30,816 nucleotides of DNA from CAYOKT01 sp964404605 (GCA_964404605.1 CAYOKT010000031.1:1-30816), one strand, 5' to 3'; counted from the first letter of the stretch, positions 8,920-16,045 are shown. Notes: generated from the sequence alone by a model not told the origin. A program made the numbers and translations.

Positions 8920-8937
8920 CCCGGGGCTTGCCCCGGG
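8920..8937 (+). terminator. GC-rich hairpin with a short T run downstream of the EDG-repeat gene
   Basis: The perfect inverted repeat CCCGGGGC-TT-GCCCCGGG is followed by TTTCAT. It sits 225 nt past the stop inside the repeat cluster, so it may be a repeat-family member that works incidentally as a terminator. Confidence 0.4.
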
Positions 8938-9004
8938 TTTCATAAGGATTTCCGCAACCCCTGAAAGCTACATCGAGCGCCCTGCCACGGGGGGGTCGGG
9001 GAAA

Positions 9005-9027
9005 CCCTGTCATCAAAGCTGACAGGG
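9005..9027. repeat. Dispersed inverted repeat, family C, copy 3
   Basis: The arms CCCTGTCA and TGACAGGG are perfect, with a 7-nt centre. It is followed by CCACCC and a partial second GACAGGGCCACCC at about 9045-9057. About 220 nt from copy 2, with matching flanks. Confidence 0.7.
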
Positions 9028-9070
9028 CCACCCACCGGCTGACGGACAGGGCCACCCGGGTCGATGTTGC

Positions 9071-9094
9071 AGGGGCACGGCGCGCCGTGCCCTT
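9071..9094. repeat. Dispersed palindrome, family A, copy 2
   Basis: AGGGGCACGGCG-CGCCGTGCCCTT is a palindrome apart from its last base pairs and nearly identical to the copy at 30588-30611. Confidence 0.75.
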
Positions 9095-9194
9095 GCCGTA
9101 CGATACCCTGCGCCGGCGTGTTCGGTCGGCCCCCATCCCTTCAGCGCGTTCCCGTCGGCGGGCGCCTGCCGCGAGGCGGGCGTTAACTGCTTCG

Positions 9195-9223
9195 TTGACA
9201 CGGGGTACCGGGGCGGTTATTTT
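9195..9223 (+). promoter_or_regulatory. Sigma-70 promoter of the tRNA-Arg gene
   Basis: A perfect -35 TTGACA (9195-9200), a 17-nt spacer and TATTTT (9218-9223) place the start site about 10 nt upstream of the tRNA. This is one of the two clearest housekeeping promoters in the window, and it shows this organism uses ordinary sigma-70 hexamers. Confidence 0.75.
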
Positions 9224-9240
9224 CACCGCCGTACCGGCAT

Positions 9241-9314
9241 GCCCGCGTAGCTCAGCTGGATAGAGCGTCTGCCTCCGGAGCAGAAGGTCATGGGTTCGAA
9301 TCCCGTCGCGGGTA
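9241..9314 (+). tRNA. tRNA-Arg (anticodon CCG)
   Basis: A complete cloverleaf can be drawn. The acceptor is GCCCGCG/CGCGGGT (with a terminal G-U pair) and the D arm carries AGCTCAGCTGGATAGAGC. The anticodon arm TCTGC-CTCCGGA-GCAGA presents CCG, and the T arm contains GTTCGAATC. The CCG anticodon reads CGG arginine codons, which are common in this G+C-rich sequence. CCA is not fully encoded (ACA follows). A clear promoter lies just upstream and a strong hairpin just downstream, so it looks like a single-gene unit. Confidence 0.96.
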
Positions 9315-9321
9315 CAGGGAA

Positions 9322-9355
9322 ATCAAGGGCTTGCGAGTTCTCGCAAGCCCTTGAT
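9322..9355 (+). terminator. Perfect 16-bp hairpin after the tRNA
   Basis: ATCAAGGGCTTGCGAG-TT-CTCGCAAGCCCTTGAT is a perfect stem of up to 16 bp, 7 nt after the tRNA. There is no T run, so it is not a classical intrinsic terminator. Position and strength suggest termination or 3'-end protection of the tRNA precursor, or a bidirectional barrier toward the convergent radical SAM gene. Confidence 0.6.
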
Positions 9356-9440
9356 CGTTGTCCCCGCGCGTTGGGCACCTGCCCGCCGGGAACCACCACC
9401 CCCGGCCCCATCGCGCGCTCCACGCCCTGGGAGCGGAAAA

Positions 9441-10367
9441 TCACCCCTTCCTCACCATCCGCGCGGGCAGGAGGTAGACCTCGCCGCGGTAGGGGACCTC
9501 GACCAGGCGGCCGCTCTCGAGCAGCAGGTCGATCACGCCGGACTCGGAGAACGACCGTTCGATCTTCAGCGCCTGTTCCCGCCGCAGGGGATGGCGCGAG
9601 CCGATCTCGAGGAGGGCCTCCCCCGCATCGGCGAAGGAAGCCAGCCCGAACTCCCCGGTCTCCAGCGCGGTGAGGGCGGCATCGGAGGCGAACAGCTCCT
9701 GCGCCCGGAGGATGCGCTGCGCCTGCGGCGGGTGCACCCACGGCTCCGCGGGCGGGCGGGTCGGGGTGGTGATGTAGACCCGGTCCGGCGCAACGCGCTT
9801 CACGAGCGCGGCGATGTCCCGCAGCGCCTCCTCGGTGTCGTTCAGTCCATCGACCAGCATCACCTCCAGCCAGAGCCGGCCTGCATACTCCCGCCGGAAC
9901 TGGTCGAGCCCACGGACCATCGCCGTGAAGGAGATCCCGCCGTGCGGACGGTTGATCGCGCGGAACACCGCCTCGCTGCCGGCGTCCAGGCTGGGCAGGA
10001 CCACGTCGGCCGCCAGCAGCTCACCCCGGACCTCCGGCCGGTCAAGCAGGGAGCCGTTGGTGATCACCGCGACAGGCCGGTCGAACTCCCGCTTGCAGGC
10101 CCGGATCAACCAGCCGAGGTCGCTGGACAGGGTCGGCTCGCCATCGCCGACGAAGGAGAGGTAGTCCAGGTCCTCCTCCGCCATCCGGGCGGCGATCTCC
10201 GCGAGCACCTCTTCGCGGGGGAAGAAGCTCTCCCGCGCCACACGCAGGCGATTCGTCCTCCCCAACTGGCAGTAGACGCAGGAATAGGAACAGGTCTTCG
10301 GCGGGATCAGGCTGACACCGAGCGAGCGCCCCAGCCGTCTTGACGGCACCGGGCCGTAGGTATACAT
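9441..10367 (-). CDS. Radical SAM protein (COG0731-type)
   Basis: The 308-residue protein begins MYTYGPVPSRRLGRSLGVSL, typical of the small radical SAM family related to TYW1 but widespread in bacteria. The iron-sulfur motif is C26-x3-C30-x2-C33 (CSYSCVYC). 'SFVGDGEPTLSSDLG' supplies the GGEPL-like SAM-binding strand. The C-terminal ~90 residues, with 'ALKIERSFSESGVIDLLLESGRL', look like a small winged-helix module. The substrate and reaction are unknown; bacterial members should not be annotated as wybutosine enzymes. The ATG at 10367 follows an AGGAAAGGAAGC ribosome site. It lies 137 nt downstream of the carbonic-anhydrase-like gene on the same strand. Confidence 0.9.
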   Translation of the reverse strand: MYTYGPVPSRRLGRSLGVSLIPPKTCSYSCVYCQLGRTNRLRVARESFFPREEVLAEIAARMAEEDLDYLSFVGDGEPTLSSDLGWLIRACKREFDRPVAVITNGSLLDRPEVRGELLAADVVLPSLDAGSEAVFRAINRPHGGISFTAMVRGLDQFRREYAGRLWLEVMLVDGLNDTEEALRDIAALVKRVAPDRVYITTPTRPPAEPWVHPPQAQRILRAQELFASDAALTALETGEFGLASFADAGEALLEIGSRHPLRREQALKIERSFSESGVIDLLLESGRLVEVPYRGEVYLLPARMVRKG

Positions 10368-10504
10368 GAAACGCTTCCTTTCCTGTGTGGATCAATTCAG
10401 GTGAACCGGTCCACCTCCCCGCCGAGGCGATCCCGGGTCCGGCCGCGCGGAAGAGCCCGTCATCTCAACCATTCCCGCCGGCCGGCAACCTGCACCCGTT
10501 GAGA

Positions 10505-10900
10505 TCACCCCGCCGCAGCGTCCGCTTCCAGCTCGTGAACCACCCAACGCTCGTCGATCCACAAGCCGATCACCGTGAGCCCATCGTACCGCTGCCGGAT
10601 CGTTCGAACCGCCCGCCGGACCTGTTCGACCTGCTCTTCCTTCGGCACCGGGTTTCCCGCGCAATCATGGTGCCCGACCACCGCGACGCCCACGGACTTG
10701 TGCTTTTCCACCGAGATACGCAGCCGGGCGAAGATCGAGTCGACCCGCTCGCTGTCCCGCCCCTCGGCCAGGATGCGGTTCGGGCCGGGCTCGGTGATCA
10801 GGTCCACGTACTCCGCCTGAAAGCGCTTCTGAAGAAAATGGATGACGGGAAGCTGCACTCTCCCGTCCATGCAGGTAACAGCCGTGCAAAACTTCTTCAC
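10505..10900 (-). CDS. Short beta-carbonic-anhydrase-like protein
   Basis: At 131 residues this is much shorter than typical beta-carbonic anhydrases (about 170-220). It keeps their zinc-site signatures: C10-x-D12-x-R14 (CMDGR) near the N-terminus and H-x2-C in 'VVGHHDCAGNP'. Its start is a GTG at 10900 with GGGGGAGGAC immediately upstream. Beta-carbonic anhydrases interconvert CO2 and bicarbonate, but members of this short subgroup are mostly uncharacterised and may have another ligand or activity. The C-terminus 'VIGLWIDERWVVHELE' looks complete, so the shortness is not a truncation. Before the insert at 11042-12283, it would have lain directly downstream of the aldehyde dehydrogenase gene (stop-to-start about 55 nt). 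Confidence 0.8.
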   Translation of the reverse strand: MKKFCTAVTCMDGRVQLPVIHFLQKRFQAEYVDLITEPGPNRILAEGRDSERVDSIFARLRISVEKHKSVGVAVVGHHDCAGNPVPKEEQVEQVRRAVRTIRQRYDGLTVIGLWIDERWVVHELEADAAAG

Positions 10901-10951
10901 GTCCTCCCCCTTTCAATCCGCCCGTTTTGTTCCGGCGACCTCTTCCCCGCC

Positions 10952-11041
10952 CCGCCTCACACGTTCAGCACCACCATCTTGATCTGTGTCATCTCCTCCA
11001 CGGCGAAGCGGACCCCCTCGCGGCCGATGCCGCTCTGCTTG
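10952..11041 (-). pseudogene. Displaced 3'-end copy of the aldehyde dehydrogenase gene (direct repeat, left copy)
   Basis: These 90 bp are identical to 12284-12373. On the minus strand they encode the last 27 residues and stop codon of the aldehyde dehydrogenase plus six following bases. No upstream coding sequence continues from it: bases beyond 11041 are unrelated, AT-richer DNA. Its downstream flank leads straight into the carbonic-anhydrase-like gene, so this copy marks the original 3' end and the insert separates it from the body of the gene. Confidence 0.9.
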
Positions 11042-12283
11042 TTTGTAAACATCACGATTCAGTAGATTGGCTACGATCCATAGTAAGAGTCCTGTTTCTT
11101 GGACGAAACTCCTACAGGTCGACCGAGCCCAGACCGGCCATCCAGATAAACCGGGTCCTGCGATGCCCGATGAACCAGCCTTCTCAGAGTTGGCTTTGTC
11201 TTTTCAGGGCTCTCAATCATCCTGTACTCGACCTTTTCTGCGGTGCCACTCTTATCCTGTTGAGCACCCGATATTATCATCATCCTTGCGCAAAGAAGAG
11301 GTTTTCCAGCATGGCTACAATTACTGAGCAGGATCTACTCTGTTGCCCCGCTTGCAAGCAGGGAAATCTGAAAGCGGAGAAGGACCGATACCTGTGCACC
11401 AATCCATCCTGCGGGCGGGAATACCCCGTCGTGGATGGGATACCGATCCTGATCGTTCCCGAACGAAGTGTCTTCGCCCCGGAAGATTTCCTCGCGAAAC
11501 ATGAAACGACATTCCGCAAACCCAGCGGGAATCCTGTTTATAGGTTCTTGAAAAAACTTATTCCCAATATTGGCAAGAAACGAGGCAAGGATGATTTCCG
11601 CTACGATCTCATGGTACGGGATATTGCAGACAGTTTTCCCGAACCTCGTGTATTAATCATCGGAGCGGGTACTGTGGGTCCGGGTGTTCAACTTCTTCTT
11701 GACCATCCGGGGATCAAGGTAATTGAAACAGATGTTTCTTTAAGTCCCCACATACACATGATCTGCGACGCTCATGACATCCCTTTCCGCGATGCCACAT
11801 TTTCCGCAGTATTGGTGCAAAATGTCCTTGAGCATGTAGCTGATCCTTTTCAATGTGTCAGTGAAATCCATCGTGTCCTTCAACCAAACGGCCGAGTTTT
11901 CGCTTCGACTCCCTTTATGCAATCCGTGCATATGGGGGCCTATGATTTCATGCGTTTCACCCATCTGGGCCACAGGCGCCTTTTCCGTCGATTCGAAGAA
12001 ATCGAAAGTGGGATCGCCGGCGGACCGGGCAAGGTATTATTCTGGGCGATAAGAGACTTTTTCCGTGCATTTACAGTCCGTCACAGAACACGTGTCCTCG
12101 TTGATGCCATTGTAAGCTTCCTCTTTATCTGGCTTGCATACATTGATATCTGGCTTAGCAGATCAAAAAGCGCGTATGACTCAGCCTCCGGTTACTATTT
12201 CTATGGAAAGAAAAGTTCATTAACTCTTAGCGACCGGGACCTCATTGGATTCTACCGAGGTGCTCAAAACAGATAATAACAAT
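11042..12283. other. AT-richer 1.24-kb insert between 90-bp direct repeats
   Basis: This DNA is visibly poorer in G+C (about half, against about two thirds around it) and is bounded exactly by identical 90-bp repeats. It contains one gene, a methyltransferase, and a 269-bp leader (11042-11310) in which I see no gene, only a small GTTTC-ttggac-GAAAC hairpin at about 11094-11110. No integrase or transposase and no convincing terminal inverted repeats are present. It could be a non-autonomous integrated cassette, recombination-driven gene acquisition, or an assembly join. Confidence 0.7.
11311..12276 (+). CDS. SAM-dependent methyltransferase with N-terminal Trm112-like zinc ribbon
   Basis: The 321-residue protein starts with a zinc-ribbon of the Trm112/UPF0434 type (CCPAC ... 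C-x4-C, then 'YPVVDGIPILI', residues about 8-50). A class I Rossmann methyltransferase domain follows: motif I 'VLIIGAGTVGPG', acidic 'VIETDVS', 'CDAHDIPFRDATFSAVL', and 'NVLEHVADP...RVLQPNGRVFASTPF'. A hydrophobic stretch near 'VDAIVSFLFIWLAYIDIWL' may touch the membrane. Proteins of this build often sit in polysaccharide or lipid clusters, but no such neighbours occur here and the substrate is unknown. I took the ATG at 11311 (AGAAGAGG upstream); the open frame extends back to 10927 but runs antisense through the dehydrogenase remnant. Composition is unlike its neighbours, suggesting transfer. Confidence 0.85.
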   Translation: MATITEQDLLCCPACKQGNLKAEKDRYLCTNPSCGREYPVVDGIPILIVPERSVFAPEDFLAKHETTFRKPSGNPVYRFLKKLIPNIGKKRGKDDFRYDLMVRDIADSFPEPRVLIIGAGTVGPGVQLLLDHPGIKVIETDVSLSPHIHMICDAHDIPFRDATFSAVLVQNVLEHVADPFQCVSEIHRVLQPNGRVFASTPFMQSVHMGAYDFMRFTHLGHRRLFRRFEEIESGIAGGPGKVLFWAIRDFFRAFTVRHRTRVLVDAIVSFLFIWLAYIDIWLSRSKSAYDSASGYYFYGKKSSLTLSDRDLIGFYRGAQNR

Positions 12284-12373
12284 CCGCCTCACACGTTCAG
12301 CACCACCATCTTGATCTGTGTCATCTCCTCCACGGCGAAGCGGACCCCCTCGCGGCCGATGCCGCTCTGCTTG
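12284..12373. repeat. 90-bp direct repeat, right copy (3' end of the intact dehydrogenase gene)
   Basis: Identical base for base to 10952-11041. The gene on the minus strand reads into this copy and ends at 12289, so the intact dehydrogenase uses this copy. Confidence 0.95.
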
Positions 12374-13716
12374 ACGCCGCCGTAGGGCATGTGGTCGACG
12401 CGGAAGGTGGGAACATCGTTGATCATCACCCCGCCGACATTGATTCCGCGCACCGCCTCGAAGGCGCGCGACAGGTTCGGGGTGAAGACCCCCGCCTGCA
12501 GGCCGAAGGGGGTGTCATCGGCCTTCCGCACCGCTTCGGTAAAGCTGCCGACCGTCTCGAGCATCACCACCGGCGCGAACGCCTCCTCGCAGGCGAGCTT
12601 CATCCCGGCGGCGACCCCGGTGAGCACGGTGGGCGGGAAGACACGGTCGCTGATCCGCCGCCCCCCGGCGAGCAGCTCCGCTCCCCCACTCGCCGCCTCC
12701 TCGACCCACGCCTCGATGCGCTCGACATCCGCCGGGGAGATCATCGGGCCGATGTCCGTGTCCCGCTCCACCGGGTCGGCCACCTTCTGCCGCGCCACCC
12801 CGGCGAGGAACTTCTCGCGGAACTCCCCGGCGATCGCCTCGTGCAGGTAGATCCGCTGCACCGAGATGCAGACCTGCCCGGAGTTGGCGAAGGCGCCCAT
12901 CAGGCAGCGCTCCACCGCGAGGTCGAGGTCCGCGCCCTCGTCCACGATGACCGCGGAGTTGTTGCCCAGCTCGAGGGTCACCCGTTTCAGCCCGGCATGT
13001 CCGCGGATCCAGGTTCCCACCGCCACGGAGCCGGTGAAGGTGATCTTGTCCGGCCGGGGGTCTTCGACGAGCCGCTTTCCGATGCTCCCGCCCGGCCCGT
13101 GCACGAGGTTGAAGAAGCCGGCGGGCAAGTCGGTCTCGGCGAGGATCTCCGCGAGCAGGGCCGCGGTGACCGGGGTGTAGCCGGCGGGCTTGAGCACCAG
13201 GGTGCACCCCGCGGCGATGGCGGGCGCGACCTTGTGCGCGACGAGGTTCAAGGGGAAGTTGAACGGTGTGATCGCGACGACCACCCCGATCGGTTCGCGC
13301 AGCCAGAAGCCGATCCGCCCCTCGCCCCCCCTGGCGGCGTCCATCGGCACCGTCTCGCCGTGCATCGAGCGGGCGGCCCCGGCGGCGAAGGTGAAGGTCT
13401 CCACCGCCCGGCCCACCTCGCCGAGGGAGTACTTCCAGGCCTTCCCCGCCTCACGGCAGATGGTCTCGGCGATCTCCTCGCGGCGCTCCTCGAGGCGGCG
13501 GGCGACATGCTCCAGCGCCGCCGCGCGGCGGTGCGCCGGGACGGCGGCCATGGCGGGAAAGGCCGCCCGCGCCGCCGCGAGCGCCCGGTCGACCTCCTCC
13601 TCCCCCGCGAGGGCGACCTCGGCGAACCGGCCGCCGGTGTACTTGTCCTCGATGCCGTCCCACCTCCCCGTCCGGACCCATTCGCCGCCGATGAAGAGCT
13701 CGTAGCGTTTCGCCAT
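12289..13716 (-). CDS. NAD(P)-dependent aldehyde dehydrogenase
   Basis: The 475-residue protein is a full-length aldehyde dehydrogenase. It has the N-terminal 'FIGGEWV' strand, the cofactor-binding 'VVVAITPFNFPLNLVAHKVAPA' and 'KITFTGSVAVG', general base Glu249 in LELGNN and nucleophile Cys283 in SGQVCIS. The C-terminus is 'MPYGGVKQSGIGREG'. Sequence style is closest to the lactaldehyde/succinate-semialdehyde/non-phosphorylating GAPDH side of the superfamily; the aldehyde is not identifiable. The ATG at 13716 has GGAGGGACGG upstream. Its last 27 codons are duplicated at 10952-11041 across an insert. It is transcribed divergently from the sigma-54 activator, with about 250 nt between. Confidence 0.95.
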   Translation of the reverse strand: MAKRYELFIGGEWVRTGRWDGIEDKYTGGRFAEVALAGEEEVDRALAAARAAFPAMAAVPAHRRAAALEHVARRLEERREEIAETICREAGKAWKYSLGEVGRAVETFTFAAGAARSMHGETVPMDAARGGEGRIGFWLREPIGVVVAITPFNFPLNLVAHKVAPAIAAGCTLVLKPAGYTPVTAALLAEILAETDLPAGFFNLVHGPGGSIGKRLVEDPRPDKITFTGSVAVGTWIRGHAGLKRVTLELGNNSAVIVDEGADLDLAVERCLMGAFANSGQVCISVQRIYLHEAIAGEFREKFLAGVARQKVADPVERDTDIGPMISPADVERIEAWVEEAASGGAELLAGGRRISDRVFPPTVLTGVAAGMKLACEEAFAPVVMLETVGSFTEAVRKADDTPFGLQAGVFTPNLSRAFEAVRGINVGGVMINDVPTFRVDHMPYGGVKQSGIGREGVRFAVEEMTQIKMVVLNV

Positions 13717-13914
13717 CCGTCCCTCCTCCCACTATCCGGTTGAACAGGGGAAGTTAAGCCCGAGCGCGGGCCGGCGGCAGCCTCCCGGCGCCGCAACTCC
13801 ACCCCGAATCGTGCCGCGGCGGTCTGTTGCGCGCCCCCCCGGCGTGAAGGTCCCTCCCGCCCGGGAGCGCGACCGGCCGCATTGCCGCCGGCTGTCCGGG
13901 AATGTACCTTGAAG

Positions 13915-13946
13915 TGTCCGAAAATTCGGATCGTGAACGTTCACGA
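13915..13946. promoter_or_regulatory. Two abutting palindromes upstream of the sigma-54 activator gene
   Basis: TCCGAA-AA-TTCGGA (13917-13930, preceded by TG) directly joins the perfect 16-bp palindrome TCGTGAAC/GTTCACGA (13931-13946), 17 nt before the ATG of the activator. TGTCCG also occurs at 13893-13898. The position suggests operators for autoregulation or for another regulator of the divergent pair. Function inferred. Confidence 0.55.
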
Positions 13947-13963
13947 AACGCGGAAAGCCCCTC

Positions 13964-15712
13964 ATGTACCGTCTCCTCTTCGTCAGTTCCGGGCAGCCCG
14001 ACCCGGGGATGATGGCGGCCGCCCTCGCCCGCGCGCGGGTGGGCGAAGACTGGCGGGTGGACTACGCCAGCGACACGCCCCGGGCGATGCACCCGGCCGC
14101 GGCCGCCCTGCTCGAGGCCGAGAGGCTGCCGGTTCCCGTCGAGCCGGTGAAGCATCCCTCGGACTACCGCTCGGTCGCCTTCGATGTGGTGGTGACCTTC
14201 TGCGAGTCCTCCGCGCGGCTCTGCCCGACCTTCACCGGCCTGCCCGCCCGCTTCCACTGGCCCCTGGATGACCTCGTGGACTGCCGGGAGGGGATGACCG
14301 AAGCCTGCCTCTACGACCTCTTCACCGAGTTGCGCGGCCGGATCGACGCCCTCCTGGAGCTGGACACGCTGACGGTGGTCACGCAGCTTCGCGGCGCGTT
14401 CGGCGCGCTGATCGACCACCTGACCGACGGCGTCCTCGCCCACGATTCCAAGCGGCGCATCTTCGTCTTCAACCGCGCCGCCGAGGAGATCACCGGCCTC
14501 GCCGCCGCCGAGGTGATCGGCCGCGACTGTCACGAGGTGTTCCCGGGCCTCTTCTGCGGGGGCGAGTGCTCGTTCTGCTCCGGCGGGGTCACCGAGGGGA
14601 ACAAGCTGCGCTACCCTTCGAAGTTCATCGGCCCCGACGGCGAGATCCTCGACCTCGAGATGTCCGCGATCACCTTCAAGACCCCGCTGCACGGCGACCG
14701 CGGCTCGATGATCATCTTCCGCGACCTGACGGAGGTCAACCGCCTGAAGCGCAGCCTGCGCCGGGTGAAGGGCTTCCAGGGGATGGTCGGCCGCCACCCC
14801 TCGATGCGGAAGGTGTTCCACACGGTGGCGGAGCTGGCGGACGAAACCGTCCCGGTGCTCATCCAGGGGGAGAGCGGCACCGGCAAGGAGCTGGTCGCCG
14901 AGGCGCTGCACCGCCTCAGCGCCCGCCGCGACAAGCCCTTCGTCCCGGTGAACTGTGGCGCGCTGCCGGAGGGAATCCTCGAGAGCGAGCTGTTCGGCCA
15001 TGTCGCCGGGGCGTTCACCGGCGCCATCCGCGACAAGAAGGGGCGCTTCGAACTCGCCGAGGGGGGAACCCTGTTCCTCGACGAAATCGGGGAGATCTCC
15101 CCCGCCCTGCAGGTGAAGCTGCTCCGGGTGCTGGAGGAGAAGGCCTTCGTCCCCGTGGGCGGCGAGAGACAGGTCAGGACCAACGTGCGCATCGTCTGCG
15201 CGACCAACCGGGACCTGTGGGAGCTGACACGCGCGGGGAAGTTCCGCGAGGACCTGTACTACCGGCTCGCCGTGGTGCCGCTCACCGTGCCCCCGCTGCG
15301 CGAGCGCGCCGGGGACATCCCCCTGCTCGTGGACCATGTGATCGAGGAGGTGCTCGAGGAGAGCGGCCGCACCTGCACAGGCGTTTCACCAGAGGCCATG
15401 CGGATGCTCACCTCCCATCCATGGCCGGGGAACGTCCGTCAACTGGCCAACGCGGTGCAGTACGCCCTGATCAAGTGTCATGGCGGCCGGATCGAGCCGG
15501 AGCACCTCCCGCCGGAAATCGCCTCCGAGCCCGCCGGGAAGCGCCCCTCCCGCGCCGGCCGGCCCGCCAAGCTCGACCCCGCCGCGGTGGAGCGAGCCCT
15601 CGCCGCCGCCGGTGGCAACCGCGCGAAGGCGGCGCGCGCGTTGGGCGTCGCGCGGAGCACCCTGTACCGCTACCTGGAACAGCTCCAATTGTCCGATAAT
15701 ACACACCTGTAG
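13964..15712 (+). CDS. Sigma-54-dependent activator with degenerate ArsC-like and Cys-rich PAS sensor domains
   Basis: The 582-residue protein has four parts. Residues 1-130 align by eye with thioredoxin-linked arsenate reductase: 'LLFVSSGQ' replaces the catalytic P-loop, 'TFCESSARLCP' matches the redox pair (C80 and C87), and 'FHWPLDD' matches the HWxxxD segment. The nucleophilic Cys and its Arg are gone, so no phosphatase or reductase activity is expected. Residues about 140-260 are a PAS domain with C189, C198, C202 and C205. Residues 270-510 are the AAA+ domain: Walker A GESGTGKE (about 302), GAFTGA (349-354), Walker B GGTLFLDEI. The C-terminal Fis helix-turn-helix is 'GNRAKAARALGVARSTLYRYL'. 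It should activate a sigma-54 promoter, most plausibly that at 16046-16060. No receiver domain is present. Confidence 0.93.
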   Translation: MYRLLFVSSGQPDPGMMAAALARARVGEDWRVDYASDTPRAMHPAAAALLEAERLPVPVEPVKHPSDYRSVAFDVVVTFCESSARLCPTFTGLPARFHWPLDDLVDCREGMTEACLYDLFTELRGRIDALLELDTLTVVTQLRGAFGALIDHLTDGVLAHDSKRRIFVFNRAAEEITGLAAAEVIGRDCHEVFPGLFCGGECSFCSGGVTEGNKLRYPSKFIGPDGEILDLEMSAITFKTPLHGDRGSMIIFRDLTEVNRLKRSLRRVKGFQGMVGRHPSMRKVFHTVAELADETVPVLIQGESGTGKELVAEALHRLSARRDKPFVPVNCGALPEGILESELFGHVAGAFTGAIRDKKGRFELAEGGTLFLDEIGEISPALQVKLLRVLEEKAFVPVGGERQVRTNVRIVCATNRDLWELTRAGKFREDLYYRLAVVPLTVPPLRERAGDIPLLVDHVIEEVLEESGRTCTGVSPEAMRMLTSHPWPGNVRQLANAVQYALIKCHGGRIEPEHLPPEIASEPAGKRPSRAGRPAKLDPAAVERALAAAGGNRAKAARALGVARSTLYRYLEQLQLSDNTHL

Positions 15713-15837
15713 CGAAATACTTTTTCGGGCAGTTCTCCGCCCCGCGGCGAACCATCCCCTGCGTTTCAAACAGCTTTCATCGGGCCGTTTTCGCACGCTA
15801 CGCACCCTGTTACACCCTCTCCTTCTCTTATCGGACA
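15690..15837. promoter_or_regulatory. Candidate upstream activator sites (TGTCCGATAA ... TTATCGGACA)
   Basis: TGTCCGATAA (15690-15699, in the last codons of the activator gene) and its exact reverse complement TTATCGGACA (15828-15837) lie about 138 nt apart and 210-350 nt upstream of the sigma-54 promoter. TGTCCGA also begins the palindrome at 13915. The intervening and following intergenic DNA (15713-16045) is AT-richer and holds no gene that I can see. Confidence 0.45.
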
Positions 15838-16045
15838 TATACCTCCTTCATATTCCTTGTCGTCGCCGGGGAAGCTCACAAAAAGACTTGTTCGCTCGCC
15901 ACCACTCCACGTTCATATGGCCCGGGAAGTGTCGCGAAACCCCCGGCGCCCCGTCACGCGCGAATCAAACTTGTTTCAATAACAGGAGATTCAATCCTAT
16001 AATTTCGCAGTAGTAACCTCTGACCTTGTGACAACATTCTCATTC

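Noticed and set aside
8696..9194. CRISPR array in the repeat cluster
   Set aside because: The repeats are palindromic, of several families, irregularly spaced and without unique spacers of constant length; no cas genes are present.
11071..11283. 70-residue minus-strand frame in the leader of the insert
   Set aside because: No ribosome site, no recognisable family, and it lies in the presumed promoter region of the methyltransferase.
10927..11310. N-terminal extension of the methyltransferase frame
   Set aside because: It would translate the dehydrogenase remnant in antisense and then unrelated leader sequence. The zinc-ribbon domain starts at the ATG at 11311, which has a ribosome site.
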